Counted from the stretch's first letter, positions 47,309 to 56,993 are shown. The stretch: 64,000 nt of DNA from Celerinatantimonas diazotrophica (GCF_004339545.1 NZ_SMGD01000011.1:186001-250000), one strand, 5' to 3'. The notes: generated by a model not told the origin, from the letters alone. Made by a program: numbers and translations.

Positions 47309-48700
47309 TTATTGAGGAGGTGGCTCTTTAGGGGACTCTTTTTCATCATCCTGAGTTAAATCAGGCTCATCCTCCTCCATCCCAGGAGCTGCCGAATCTG
47401 CCGGAGCTATAGTCGTATTATCCACTGCGCTCGTCTGAGGCTCAAGCTCAATATTTTCATCCGCTTTAATCGAAGCTTCTTCCAGTGCTTTTTTAAAGGC
47501 CTTACGTTTACGCCACCATATCCAAGCCACACCGCTCCCAATCAAAATCAACAATATAGTCACAATAGCTATGGTCCAACCTAACCAATGCGATTTCGCT
47601 GGCGGTGGTGGTGGTGGTTCAACAACTTTTTCATCCGCCTCTGTCACTGGTGCTTTTTTAGGTGCCAGATAAAAATTCTTTTCAGGCATATCCATTACCA
47701 CCGGCCGCCCTCCGAGCGTATTCGCATAAACCGTTGCGTTCATGCGATAAGTCCCGGGTTTTTTGGGAGTTGGCAGATCAAAAATCAAATTTTTAGGTGC
47801 ATTTCGAGTGCGGATTTCAAAATGATGATTTAAATCGATATTATTATAAATCCGGCCATCGATAATGACTGAATCAGGCGCGATTTCATCCGGGTTAATT
47901 TTTAACTTTAGCTCCAGGGGATGATCATCTTGAGGGAGAATGAGCTCCGTGGAATAGGGCTGATGAGCTACTAGTAAAATTTGCTGATACGCCCGAGTGA
48001 ATACATCATTTGCAGTTGAGACTTTAAAGTCATATTTGCCAGGTGGAATATCCAATTTAACATATCCGGTGTATATGCCATCGCGAGGATAACCATCATA
48101 TGCCTTACCATTATCAGCAAGGGCAGTCAGTTTCTTATGCCCCACCGTATAGTTCACATCCTGAACGCTCCCCTGACTATCGACACTAACGCCCAACAAA
48201 ACATTGTCCATATAAGGACCAAAGACAATCGGCTTGCCATTTTCCAATAAGCTTGCTTTTAGAACGAGCCGTTCTCCAACAAAAACTTCAACCGGGAAAG
48301 GCTCAACATGCAGCGCCACATCACTCATCACCTGCACGGCATTCTTATCACTGTTTGTTTCAACAAGTGCCTGCCAAGGCCCGGGCATAGGATGAGTAAT
48401 GGTGACAATATCTAAATTACGATTTTCCAACCAATCCACATTCTTTGGCAAATTCCAAGAATAGACTTTGCTGCCATCCGGACGCACGAGTATTCCCGAA
48501 GGCGAACCGGGTCGACGATGCAATAGAAACGTGGCTTTTTTTACTTTTGGGTCAATGCGAAAACGGTTATCGATCAGTGGAATATTGTGATTACGATACA
48601 CATCGATAAGAGGCTTACTATTAACCGCCCACACAGATGGAACCTGTGATATTCCCAGACCAATCAGTATTAAAACAAACCATCGTTGCAAGCTTTGCAC
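47309..48700 (-). CDS. Membrane-anchored periplasmic protein, TIGR03503-like
   Basis: The 463-residue protein has a signal peptide (cleavage near VWA), a large periplasmic region with beta-sandwich-like repeats (SDVALHVEPFPVEVFVGERL and the GIYTGYVKLDIPPGKYDFKV segment), a PPPPPP hinge at about residue 366, and one helix (WLGWTIAIVTILLILIGSGV). The cytoplasmic tail is basic, then acidic and Pro-rich. It resembles a conserved uncharacterised family of Vibrio/Shewanella-type bacteria. Its ATG lies 4 bases after the dnaQ stop, so the two are co-transcribed. Function unknown. Confidence 0.7.
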   Translation of the reverse strand: MQSLQRWFVLILIGLGISQVPSVWAVNSKPLIDVYRNHNIPLIDNRFRIDPKVKKATFLLHRRPGSPSGILVRPDGSKVYSWNLPKNVDWLENRNLDIVTITHPMPGPWQALVETNSDKNAVQVMSDVALHVEPFPVEVFVGERLVLKASLLENGKPIVFGPYMDNVLLGVSVDSQGSVQDVNYTVGHKKLTALADNGKAYDGYPRDGIYTGYVKLDIPPGKYDFKVSTANDVFTRAYQQILLVAHQPYSTELILPQDDHPLELKLKINPDEIAPDSVIIDGRIYNNIDLNHHFEIRTRNAPKNLIFDLPTPKKPGTYRMNATVYANTLGGRPVVMDMPEKNFYLAPKKAPVTEADEKVVEPPPPPPAKSHWLGWTIAIVTILLILIGSGVAWIWWRKRKAFKKALEEASIKADENIELEPQTSAVDNTTIAPADSAAPGMEEDEPDLTQDDEKESPKEPPPQ

Positions 48701-48704
48701 ACCG

Positions 48705-49496
48705 CTACTCCCTTATGGATGCTTCTTGCTCATTTTCAAGCCAGAGGCAATGACCACCTTTTTCTTTAACCAGTTCGAGTCGCTGTTGATGAGCCTTTAA
48801 TTCGTCCGCATCAGGCTGAACAACGTTAAGTCGTGGACGATTTTTTGTTAAGCGCTGAATATAACTATCGGCACCGCTGCCCTGATCATCAGTTAAATTT
48901 AACCGGCTTTGTCCCCCTGTCATTTTTAGAAAAACTTCAGCAAGCAATTCCGCATCAAGTAACGCGCCGTGGTAGGTCCTTGAGCTACTATCCACACCGT
49001 AATAATCACATAACGAGTCTAGGTTTTTGCGTGAAGGTAAAGGTTTACCAAGAACTTGCTGGACTTCGCGCCCCAGATATTCACCTCGCCTTGCGACCAT
49101 CAAAGAATCGGTCACCTGACAAATATCTTCAATCGTTTCATTGAGATGCTGCAACATCGAAAATTCGTGATTCAAAAAACTCACGTCAAATCCAGCGTTA
49201 TGCGCAACAATTTCGGCACCGCGAATAAAAGCAATAAATTCATCGGCGATTTCTTTAAATTCTGGCTTATCCGCCAAATATTCATCCGTAATGCCATGAA
49301 CTTCTATCGCTTCAGGATCGACTGGGCGATCGGGCTTAATATAAACATGATAAGTTCGACCGGTTAATTTTCGATCAACAACTTCTACACAACCAATTTC
49401 GATAACCCGATGCCCTAGATAAACAGGACCATCATTGTTCATACCGGTGGTTTCTGTATCGAAAACGATCAATCGCTTCTGTTGAATTTGGCTCAC
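48705..49496 (-). CDS. dnaQ: DNA polymerase III epsilon subunit (proofreading exonuclease)
   Basis: The 263-residue protein has ExoI VFDTETTG, ExoII HNAGFDVSFLNHEF and ExoIII YHGALLDAELLAEVFL, with all catalytic acids and His. The C-terminal tail binds the alpha subunit. Start is GTG with AGGTGA upstream. It is divergent from rnhA, with 51 bases between, the well-known dnaQ/rnhA arrangement. Confidence 0.96.
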   Translation of the reverse strand: MSQIQQKRLIVFDTETTGMNNDGPVYLGHRVIEIGCVEVVDRKLTGRTYHVYIKPDRPVDPEAIEVHGITDEYLADKPEFKEIADEFIAFIRGAEIVAHNAGFDVSFLNHEFSMLQHLNETIEDICQVTDSLMVARRGEYLGREVQQVLGKPLPSRKNLDSLCDYYGVDSSSRTYHGALLDAELLAEVFLKMTGGQSRLNLTDDQGSGADSYIQRLTKNRPRLNVVQPDADELKAHQQRLELVKEKGGHCLWLENEQEASIRE

Positions 49497-49547
49497 TCGT
49501 TCACCTATGCGAAACTAAAGATAACTTAGCTAATATTTTATCAAAAC

Positions 49548-50021
49548 ATGACTAAATCAGTGCAACTATTTACCGACGGTTCTTGTCTGGGCAATCCTGG
49601 TCCAGGAGGTTACGGCGCTATCCTACAATATGCCGACAAAGAGCGCGAATTATCCGCAGGGTTTCGTTTGACCACCAATAACCGAATGGAGCTGCTGGCA
49701 ACTATTGTTGGTCTAGAGACGCTCACCCGCCCATGTGAAGTGGTTTTAACCACGGACAGTCAGTACGTTCGTCAAGGCATCACTCAGTGGATCCATAACT
49801 GGAAAAAACGCGACTGGAAAACAGCAAACAAACAGCCAGTCAAAAATGTCGACTTATGGCAACGTTTGGATCAAGCAGCAAAACGTCATCAAATTCAATG
49901 GCACTGGGTCAAAGGGCATGCCGGACATGAGGAAAACGAACGCTGTGATGAATTAGCCCGCAATGCCGCCAATTCAAATGAATTGGGCATCGATGCAGGC
50001 TATGAACAATCAGCTAGCTAA
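49548..50021 (+). CDS. rnhA: Ribonuclease HI
   Basis: The 157-residue enzyme has all catalytic acids: Asp in [17 protein letters not shown], Glu in NNRMELLA, Asp in TTDSQYV and the C-terminal Asp in NERCDELAR. It degrades RNA in RNA:DNA hybrids. Its 3' end overlaps the convergent yafS by 12 bases. Confidence 0.96.
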   Translation: MTKSVQLFTDGSCLGNPGPGGYGAILQYADKERELSAGFRLTTNNRMELLATIVGLETLTRPCEVVLTTDSQYVRQGITQWIHNWKKRDWKTANKQPVKNVDLWQRLDQAAKRHQIQWHWVKGHAGHEENERCDELARNAANSNELGIDAGYEQSAS

Positions 50022-50723
50022 CGGTGTGACGGAAATCGCTTTTTTTAAACGCCACTTATTGCTGATAGGCGTTAAAAAAGAGGTTCGTTTACGAGCCACG
50101 ATAAAATAACAAGATGAAAATGTTCGGGCATATTTTCGCCCGCCATTTTCCAACCAATCACCGATAGGCTTGACGCCAGAAAAACTGGTAAATGCGTATC
50201 GCTCATCATGTAAGACTTCAAATCCTAATAAATGCAACCAATCTTTTACCCGCATTGGTGCAAACATGCGACATGCCCAAGGGATCACGCGACGACGCCC
50301 TAGATATCCACGTACTCCCATTAAGCTGAGTGGATTAAAGCCACTGAGAATAATATAGCCATCACTGGTGAGAACTCGCTCAACTTCCCGTAAAATTTGA
50401 TGGGGATCGCTGGCAAAATCCAGGGTATGGCTCAGCAAACATAAATCAACACTACTCTGCTGAATAGGTAAGGCTGTTAATTCAGCAACGATTCCTCGAG
50501 CAATATTGGGCGCAGCAGCAACATTAATATGATTACGAATCATCGATTGTTGACAATCCATTTCCGTACTGAGGTGACCAAGTTTGATCAAATAATAACC
50601 ATAGATTTTAGCTAGATAACGATCTAGAAGTATTTGTTCCTGCTCTTTTAGCCATTCTCCACCACTGAAGTCCTGCCAATGCAAAGGGCTTATGATTTTA
50701 TAGCTAATTTTTGCTGGCTTCAT
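50010..50723 (-). CDS. yafS: SAM-dependent methyltransferase-like protein YafS
   Basis: The 237-residue protein carries the C-terminal half of the methyltransferase_11 fold ([20 protein letters not shown], then [19 protein letters not shown]). The glycine-rich SAM-binding loop is not clearly present: the matching region reads [17 protein letters not shown]. It lies between rnhA and gloB as yafS does in E. coli. Substrate unknown. Confidence 0.82.
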   Translation of the reverse strand: MKPAKISYKIISPLHWQDFSGGEWLKEQEQILLDRYLAKIYGYYLIKLGHLSTEMDCQQSMIRNHINVAAAPNIARGIVAELTALPIQQSSVDLCLLSHTLDFASDPHQILREVERVLTSDGYIILSGFNPLSLMGVRGYLGRRRVIPWACRMFAPMRVKDWLHLLGFEVLHDERYAFTSFSGVKPIGDWLENGGRKYARTFSSCYFIVARKRTSFLTPISNKWRLKKAISVTPLAS

Positions 50724-50799
50724 CGGACTCCTTCCGTTGTTTCTGGCATACTATCAATAGAATGTTCCATAATTTTCACAATATAAGGGAAACGTTACC

Positions 50800-51570
50800 A
50801 TGCAAGTTATAACAATCCCCGCATTTGATGATAACTACATTTGGTTACTTCACCAACCGAATGAGACAGCCTGTGCAGTCGTCGATCCTGGAGAAGCAGG
50901 GCCAGTCATCGAGCGACTTCAAGCACTCGATTTGCAACTTAAATATATTTTACTCACCCACCATCATATGGATCACATCGGCGGGGTGAAAAAGCTAAAA
51001 GCATATGCCCCTGAATGTCAGGTCATTGCCGGAGCCAATATCAAACTGCCTTTTAACGCTACGCGAGTCAACGATGGTGATGTTGTCTCACTTGATGAAC
51101 TAAACTGCTCACTCAAAGTGATGGCGACTCCCGGACATACAATCAGTCATGTTGTCTATTATACTGATGAAATGTTATTTTGTGGCGATACTTTGTTCAA
51201 TTGTGGTTGTGGGCGACTTTTTGAAGGTAGCGTTGAGCAGATGCTAGAAAGTCTATCAAATATCGCTAAGCTTAATTCAGAGACACAAGTTTACGCAGCT
51301 CATGAGTACACAATGGCAAATCTCAAATTTGCCCTGACAATCGAGCCTCACAACCCATTATTACAACAATATCAAACAAACATGCTCAAACAACGTGCCC
51401 AAGGACTACCGACTGTGCCTTTTTCTTTAGCATCACAAAAAAAGCTTAATCCCTTTATGCGTTGCCATGAAATCTCACTGCAACAAGCACTTAGCCACCT
51501 TTTACAAATAAACTGTAGCACTGAAATGACCACTTTTACCCAATTAAGAGCCTATAAAGACCGATTCTGA
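50800..51570 (+). CDS. gloB: Hydroxyacylglutathione hydrolase (glyoxalase II)
   Basis: The 256-residue metallo-beta-lactamase-fold enzyme has THHHMDHIGG, TPGHTISHVVYY and FCGDTLFNCGCGRLFEG. It hydrolyses S-lactoylglutathione to lactate and glutathione. Divergent from yafS, upstream of mltD; both neighbours match E. coli. Confidence 0.95.
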   Translation: MQVITIPAFDDNYIWLLHQPNETACAVVDPGEAGPVIERLQALDLQLKYILLTHHHMDHIGGVKKLKAYAPECQVIAGANIKLPFNATRVNDGDVVSLDELNCSLKVMATPGHTISHVVYYTDEMLFCGDTLFNCGCGRLFEGSVEQMLESLSNIAKLNSETQVYAAHEYTMANLKFALTIEPHNPLLQQYQTNMLKQRAQGLPTVPFSLASQKKLNPFMRCHEISLQQALSHLLQINCSTEMTTFTQLRAYKDRF

Positions 51571-51633
51571 CTTGAATAGATTAAAAACTATCCGTACCAT
51601 AGCAGCATTTTTTTCAAGGTGGCAGAAAAGACA

Positions 51634-53235
51634 ATGCGTTTAACATTGGTCAGTTTGATGGTGATGGCTTTAACTGGATGTCAAATGACCCGGTTGCATC
51701 ATCAAACAGATACCCCGACTCAAGCCGTAAAGTCGCCGCAGAAGCAACCTGAGCCCGATTCGACAACGACCAATGTTGACGCGACAAAGTCTCAGCCGAC
51801 TGTGCCGGTAGAAAATGCTGAGGATACTCAGCCAGTTGTTTATACCAATATCTGGAATCGTTTAGCTGATAATATGCACTTTAAGATTCCGCTCCATGAC
51901 AAACGCGTCCAGTCACAACTTAACTGGTTCCGTCACCATCCTTCTTATTTGAAGCGTGTTTCTATACGAGCAACGCCTTATATGTATTGGGTTGTCGAGC
52001 AACTGCAAAAACGCCAAATGCCAATGGAGCTGGCTTTATTACCGGTGATAGAGAGCGCCTATGACCCTTTTGCATATTCACATGGGCAAGCCTCAGGCAT
52101 GTGGCAGATTATTCCTGATACCGCAACCCATTTAGGGCTTCGCCGAAACTGGTGGTACGATGGTCGTCGCGATGTCGTCGCATCTACTGATGCCGCTCTA
52201 GATTATCTGGCATGGCTCAATAAATTATTTGATGGTAACTGGCTTAATGCGATTGCTGCTTATAACTCAGGTCAAGGTCGAGTATTAGATGCCATTCGCT
52301 ATAACCGGCGCCATCATCGTCCGACAGATTTCTGGCATCTGGATCTCCCCTCTGAAACAGAAGCTTATGTTCCTAAACTACTCGCGTTATGTGAAGTCAT
52401 TAAACATCCGAGTAAATATGGGGTTCAATTGCCAGCAATCGCGAACAAGCCTTATCTAAAATCGGTTAATATCGGCAGTCAAATCGATCTGGCGTTAGCA
52501 GCTAGAATGGCTGACATGAAGCTAGTTAAGTTGTATCAGCTTAATCCAGGGTTTAATCGATGGGCAACCGATCCGAATGGATCGCATCATTTATTGATCC
52601 CCATGAATAAAGTCGATAAATTTAAAGAGGCTTTAGAGAAACTCCCTAAAAGTAAGCGTGTGCAGTGGAAACGCCACTTAGTAAAATCAGGGGATAGCTT
52701 AAATAAAATTGCGGCCTATTATCATACAACTCCCAAGATGCTCCGTAGTGTTAACCATCTCAGATCCAACCTGATTCGAGTTGGCCAACACCTAGTTGTT
52801 CCCGTTTCAGTACGAAAACCGAGTCAGTATATTTTAAGCGAAACTCAGCGGTTGGCTAAGATTCAATCCCGCTCACATCCTTCGACAATTAAAATGCACT
52901 ACCAAGTACAATCCGGTGACAGCTTATGGACAATCGGTCGTAAATTTCATGTCGATTATCATATTCTAGCCAAGTGGAATGGTTTATCGCCCAAAGATGC
53001 TCTGCACAAAGGTCAAAAGCTGGTTATTTGGCAAAAAATATCGGCTAAGAAAACGGGTGTGACACGCAAAATTGTTTACAAGGTACGAAGTGGTGACTCA
53101 CTGTCAGTGATTGCTAATAAATTTAAAGTACATGTGACTGACTTGGTAAAATGGAATGATTTAAAACGCCATAGTTATCTGCAACCAGGCCAGAAATTAC
53201 GCGTCTATGTCGATATTACTCGTTTGAGCGTATAG
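51634..53235 (+). CDS. mltD: Membrane-bound lytic murein transglycosylase D
   Basis: The 533-residue lipoprotein starts MRLTLVSLMVMALTGCQMTR with lipobox LTGC. The SLT domain has the catalytic Glu in LLPVIESAYDPFAYS followed by GQASGMWQIIP. Three LysM peptidoglycan-binding repeats follow (VKSGDSLNKIA, VQSGDSLWTIG, VRSGDSLSVIA), one more than in E. coli MltD as I recall it. The start at 51634 is preferred over an upstream GTG because it puts the lipobox at a normal place. The 3' end overlaps the convergent yafD by 20 bases. Confidence 0.94.
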   Translation: MRLTLVSLMVMALTGCQMTRLHHQTDTPTQAVKSPQKQPEPDSTTTNVDATKSQPTVPVENAEDTQPVVYTNIWNRLADNMHFKIPLHDKRVQSQLNWFRHHPSYLKRVSIRATPYMYWVVEQLQKRQMPMELALLPVIESAYDPFAYSHGQASGMWQIIPDTATHLGLRRNWWYDGRRDVVASTDAALDYLAWLNKLFDGNWLNAIAAYNSGQGRVLDAIRYNRRHHRPTDFWHLDLPSETEAYVPKLLALCEVIKHPSKYGVQLPAIANKPYLKSVNIGSQIDLALAARMADMKLVKLYQLNPGFNRWATDPNGSHHLLIPMNKVDKFKEALEKLPKSKRVQWKRHLVKSGDSLNKIAAYYHTTPKMLRSVNHLRSNLIRVGQHLVVPVSVRKPSQYILSETQRLAKIQSRSHPSTIKMHYQVQSGDSLWTIGRKFHVDYHILAKWNGLSPKDALHKGQKLVIWQKISAKKTGVTRKIVYKVRSGDSLSVIANKFKVHVTDLVKWNDLKRHSYLQPGQKLRVYVDITRLSV

Positions 53236-54034
53236 ATTGGAATGTAGCAAGTAGTGCATTATGATCGGATGCGTTAGTTGTAATCACACGACTGCGCACC
53301 AATTTCAATCCCCGATAAAACATATGATCTAAAGCGTGGCCAAAGAAACGGCTGCGCTTGTCATTTTTAAAGCGCACTGGAATTAACTTGTGTTGTGACA
53401 TCCATTCCAACAGAACCTGTTGGCGGCGCTTACTCCAAGTATTAAAATCACCGGCAATCACCAACGGGCCATTATGCTGTTCAATCAAACGCGCTATCTC
53501 ATTTAATTGCTGTAAATATGGTGCTATCTGCAACGAAAAGTTAATCGAATGAAGACTAATAACCCATAATTCATCGGTCTGATTAGCAAGTGGATAAACA
53601 CCGATAATCAGCGATTTTGGCAATTGAATAAGTGGCTCACGCTGGCGGCTACCACAAACTTGCATTGGCGGTTTGGCTGAAGCCAACTGAACACCAACGC
53701 TCTTCCGCCCCATCGAAAAGGCCTCAAGCATGGTCGCAGACCATCCCAACTGGCGCCAAAAGTCCTGTGTCGTTGATTCTCGGGCTTCTTGCAAGGCAAT
53801 AATATCCGCCTGGCGAGATAGCTTCCCTAACACCTTATTCCAACCTAGGTTTTGCGTTTTGTAGATATTCCAGCTGGCAATACTAAATTGCTTGGGCAAG
53901 GTAGATACCTGCTCGTCAGCTAACTTAACCCAACCGGGACACTCAGCTGCATAACGCTGCTGTTGCACTGTCATAACATTCGTCTTCTGTGGGATATCAA
54001 AATATAACGCTACTGTCATGACACTACCAAACAT
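53216..54034 (-). CDS. yafD: Endonuclease/exonuclease/phosphatase family protein YafD
   Basis: The protein is at least 272 residues. EEP-fold motifs are FSIASWNIYKTQNLGW, IIALQEARES, VIAGDFNTWSKRR and TNASDHNALL. The ATG at 54034 has no ribosome site. The frame is open upstream to a stretch adding a basic, tryptophan-rich membrane anchor (SKNYKRLWWIIAIVG), and GGAG lies 8 bases before an ATC and 11 before an ATA near 54088. The real start may be there at a non-AUG codon. Neighbour of mltD as in E. coli. Confidence 0.85.
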   Translation of the reverse strand: MFGSVMTVALYFDIPQKTNVMTVQQQRYAAECPGWVKLADEQVSTLPKQFSIASWNIYKTQNLGWNKVLGKLSRQADIIALQEARESTTQDFWRQLGWSATMLEAFSMGRKSVGVQLASAKPPMQVCGSRQREPLIQLPKSLIIGVYPLANQTDELWVISLHSINFSLQIAPYLQQLNEIARLIEQHNGPLVIAGDFNTWSKRRQQVLLEWMSQHKLIPVRFKNDKRSRFFGHALDHMFYRGLKLVRSRVITTNASDHNALLATFQSIRSNE

Positions 54035-54270
54035 GCCTACAATAGCAATGATCCACCATAATCTTTTATAATTCTTCGATATGATGAGAACTTCTCCATA
54101 CTCGGAATAACTTGTTATGTGCTCTAGCTTACTTATAAAAAGCCTAGATGAGTTTACCGTATAATGATATTTAAATGCGGCACACCTTATCTAATATGGC
54201 GATAAGTGTCAGAAAAACAAGTTCTGGGATTTATAAATACAAGGCAGAAAAGAGGGAGCAAAGTGATCCA

Positions 54271-55023
54271 TCACGTGAGTGATGGATTGGTTCGATGGCG
54301 CATCAGGCACCATAATGGTAATGGCAACGCAGTCACTAATAGTAACCATAACAAGGTATAAACGGAATTCACCCCACTATCTTGTAAGTTAATATATAAT
54401 TTGACGGGTATTCCTTGCGGAAAATAACAAAAGACCATCACTACCCCAAACTCCCCGATAATGCGACTCCACGCTAACGCGGCTCCTGTTGCTAATCCTC
54501 GCGCAGACAAAGGAAGTGATAATCGAACAAAGATTTGTCGCCCGTTGGCACCTAGCGTTTTTGCAACATCTTCAATATCTCGGGGAATATGTTCAAATGC
54601 AGCTCTAGCAGTTAACACATACCATGGCATAGCGGCATAGATCTGCGCCAGTACAAACGCCGGAGGATTATTATTTAATGATACACCAACTATATGCAAT
54701 AACTGCCCCAATGAACTATATGGACCATAGGCAGAGACAAGCAGCATCCCCATTGCTAAAGGCGGAGTTAATAGCGGCACTAGCACGATGATTTCAGCAG
54801 CTTTTCGCCAATGCGATTCGCTGCGAGCCAACCACCATGCCAGTGGCGTCCCAAGAACAAAAATAAATGCTAATGCGATAGCCCCCAATCCCAGCGATAC
54901 AACAATCGACTGGCTGTCACCATAATCAAGGTGAAAATGCCCCCAAGGCGTGATGCCTAATAAGGTCACAAACGGGGCTAGTAGCAGTGCTAGCGCAGGG
55001 ATAGACAGAGAAAATGAACGCAC
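54271..55023 (-). CDS. ABC transporter permease, molybdate/tungstate/sulfate type
   Basis: The 250-residue protein has six hydrophobic helices and the ModB/CysT-type ATPase-contact loop IEDVAKTLGANGRQIFVRLS. It starts at GTG, directly after the TAG of the binding-protein gene. No ATPase gene follows: the next gene leftward is yafD on the same strand, 236 bases away, and unrelated. A ModC-like ATPase must be supplied from elsewhere, if the transporter works. Confidence 0.83.
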   Translation of the reverse strand: MRSFSLSIPALALLLAPFVTLLGITPWGHFHLDYGDSQSIVVSLGLGAIALAFIFVLGTPLAWWLARSESHWRKAAEIIVLVPLLTPPLAMGMLLVSAYGPYSSLGQLLHIVGVSLNNNPPAFVLAQIYAAMPWYVLTARAAFEHIPRDIEDVAKTLGANGRQIFVRLSLPLSARGLATGAALAWSRIIGEFGVVMVFCYFPQGIPVKLYINLQDSGVNSVYTLLWLLLVTALPLPLWCLMRHRTNPSLT

Positions 55024-55959
55024 CTAAATTTTGCCACCCTTAGGCGCACTATAACCACTTTTTTCCAACATCATTAATCCTTCATTGCTGCGCATAAACT
55101 TAATAAATGCCCTCCCTTCTTTTGGATTGGGTGCATTTTTAAGTACCGCAGCGTAATAGACCAAGGGCTGAGTACGCATATGTTTCATTTTACCTTGCGC
55201 ATCTTTGATATCGAAACCTGCTTTGCTATACCATTTAGCAGACATCTCTGGGTTACTCAGGTTAATTTGATCAGGCAAACTAATAAATGGCAAACCAGCC
55301 GATTTGACCGAAGCTTCATAACCCGACGAAGCGTCAATTTGTCCATCTTCAAGACGCGTTAATAAACCACCTTCAGTAAAGACTTGTTTAGGATTCTGTA
55401 TGCCACCTAAGACTTTTTCCGCCAGCTTAGGATGGTGATAATATAATCCGGCTAACTGCATCGTAAAAATAATATTTCGTCCCTGTGGATCCGTTTTAGG
55501 ATCAGAACGGCCAAAATGCACATCTGGTTTTTCTAACACCGACCACCATGACTGATTAGGATCTTTTGCAGCCTGAGCAAATTGTTTCGCATATTTCCCT
55601 TTAGGATTGTATGCGATCACCATACTGGTACTTGCGATAGGGACCGCATGGTCGACTAATCCAGCTTTTTGAAGGATCTCAATCGGTCCGGGAGTAATAG
55701 AAACAAAAACGTCAGCCACAATTTTTTTCGATGCCAACAAATGTGCCATCCCATAAGCACCTTGTCCCTGCCCCTGAAAATGCACGCCATTTTGTTTAGC
55801 AAACGCGGGCCCTAAGACCTTATCCATCACTACGCCCATTGAGCCAGCGTAAGTCACATGGACATTTTCAGCAGCTTGCACGCCACAGCTTAATACCATG
55901 GCTGAAGCCACTATCGCTATATAGTGATGTCGAAACGCGCGAAAAATTAACCGATTCAT
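55024..55959 (-). CDS. Periplasmic oxyanion-binding protein, ModA/WtpA type
   Basis: The 311-residue protein has a signal peptide (cleavage near VQA) and opens ENVHVTYAGSMGVVMDKVLG. GRSDPKTDPQGRNI matches the region that binds oxyanion and distinguishes the WtpA/ModA-like group. The start at 55959 is chosen for GGAG 5 bases upstream; the frame is open 18 codons further. It is translationally joined to the permease. A ModE-type palindrome 170 bases upstream points to molybdate or tungstate as ligand; this rests on the regulator site rather than on the protein. Confidence 0.82.
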   Translation of the reverse strand: MNRLIFRAFRHHYIAIVASAMVLSCGVQAAENVHVTYAGSMGVVMDKVLGPAFAKQNGVHFQGQGQGAYGMAHLLASKKIVADVFVSITPGPIEILQKAGLVDHAVPIASTSMVIAYNPKGKYAKQFAQAAKDPNQSWWSVLEKPDVHFGRSDPKTDPQGRNIIFTMQLAGLYYHHPKLAEKVLGGIQNPKQVFTEGGLLTRLEDGQIDASSGYEASVKSAGLPFISLPDQINLSNPEMSAKWYSKAGFDIKDAQGKMKHMRTQPLVYYAAVLKNAPNPKEGRAFIKFMRSNEGLMMLEKSGYSAPKGGKI

Positions 55960-56129
55960 CGAAACTCCATTTTTAAAATAGTGTTGAATCTTCCTAAGAT
56001 TGCCAATAAACATGACAGAAGAAGAATTGGATAGACTGTAAGATTTTGATTTTATTGTAAATAATAAATTTTATATTGTTCATCCGATAAAATTAGTGTC
56101 CGTATCCGAACCGGATGATCGTTATCTAC

Positions 56130-56155
56130 TCGTTATATATAAATATATATAACGA
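56130..56155. promoter_or_regulatory. ModE-type operator upstream of the oxyanion transporter
   Basis: TCGTTATATATA and TATATATAACGA are exact 12-base inverted arms around AA. This contains CGTTATATA-N6-TATATAACG, which fits the known ModE box. A further TCGTTAT half-site lies just left at 56120. It sits 170 bases before the binding-protein start and about 195 before the divergent lipoprotein gene. ModE with molybdate represses molybdate transport genes (known). Confidence 0.78.
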
Positions 56156-56350
56156 TAATACTGCTTAGACGAGTCATTTTTCCAGCACTTTTTGATTCTT
56201 GTTACTCAATATTTAGCTCAATAATGGTGTTTAATGCTTGGATGAATTACAAAATGAACTGTCTTAAAGAACAGATAAGAAAACCTCGATAGTTTTACTG
56301 ATAAATATTGGTAGAATGACGCGCATCGTTTATCACAGAGGGGAGTTACT

Positions 56351-56899
56351 TTGAAAAAAACGCTCTTACTACTTTTAATCACCCTAACCTGCACCGTTGT
56401 TAGCGGATGTGGTTATCAACTATCAGAAGCTGACATTAGTCATTATCTTCAAAAACATAATGACTATAAACAATCGTACAACATTGGTGCTCTGGCAGAA
56501 GTTGACTCGAAATTAAGTCAATTGCACGTGCAAATTGGCCGCAATAAAACCCAACAAGTGGTACTAACAGGTCAGATCCAAATTCGTATCAATAGCATTA
56601 TTAAAGATTTTGAAGTCACCAGCCAGGGGATCTTCAGCTCTAAACCTGTTTACAATAAAAAAGAAGGCGCAATTTATCTGACGAATCTTCATATTGAACT
56701 TAAAGATATACAGCCTGCTAAACTATCCCCCATTGTTAAACGATTTTTACCTAAAATTCAGAAATCTTTGGCTATCTACCTCAAGAACAAACCGATTTAT
56801 AAACTCAACCCGGACAAAACCAAGCAGTGGTTAGTGAAACGTTTTGCCGATGACATTGAAATTACTCCAGGGCAAATCCACCTTAATTTCAGTTTATAA
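56351..56899 (+). CDS. YceB-like (DUF1439) lipoprotein
   Basis: The 182-residue protein starts (TTG) MKKTLLLLLITLTCTVVSGC with lipobox VSGC and a strong GAGGGGAG ribosome site. The body has YQLSEADISHYLQKHNDYKQ and VTSQGIFSSKPVYNKKEGAI, the pattern of the DUF1439 family. Function unknown; probably in the outer membrane facing the periplasm. It is divergent from the oxyanion transporter genes and convergent with hutH-like. Confidence 0.82.
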   Translation: MKKTLLLLLITLTCTVVSGCGYQLSEADISHYLQKHNDYKQSYNIGALAEVDSKLSQLHVQIGRNKTQQVVLTGQIQIRINSIIKDFEVTSQGIFSSKPVYNKKEGAIYLTNLHIELKDIQPAKLSPIVKRFLPKIQKSLAIYLKNKPIYKLNPDKTKQWLVKRFADDIEITPGQIHLNFSL

Positions 56900-56908
56900 T
56901 CAATGATG

Positions 56909-56927
56909 AGCTGACACTGCGTCAGCT
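56909..56927. terminator. Hairpin between convergent lipoprotein and lyase genes
   Basis: AGCTGAC and GTCAGCT form a perfect 7-bp stem around ACTGC, between two convergent stops. T-runs are weak. Confidence 0.5.
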
Positions 56928-56993
56928 TGTTCCTCTGCACCTTTCAATACAGTCTCCAATTTCATCTCGGCACACAAACAATGTCTTCGCTAA

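Noticed and set aside
48833-49367. Two overlapping rightward open frames opposite dnaQ
   Set aside because: They are shadows of the conserved dnaQ coding sequence without start signals.
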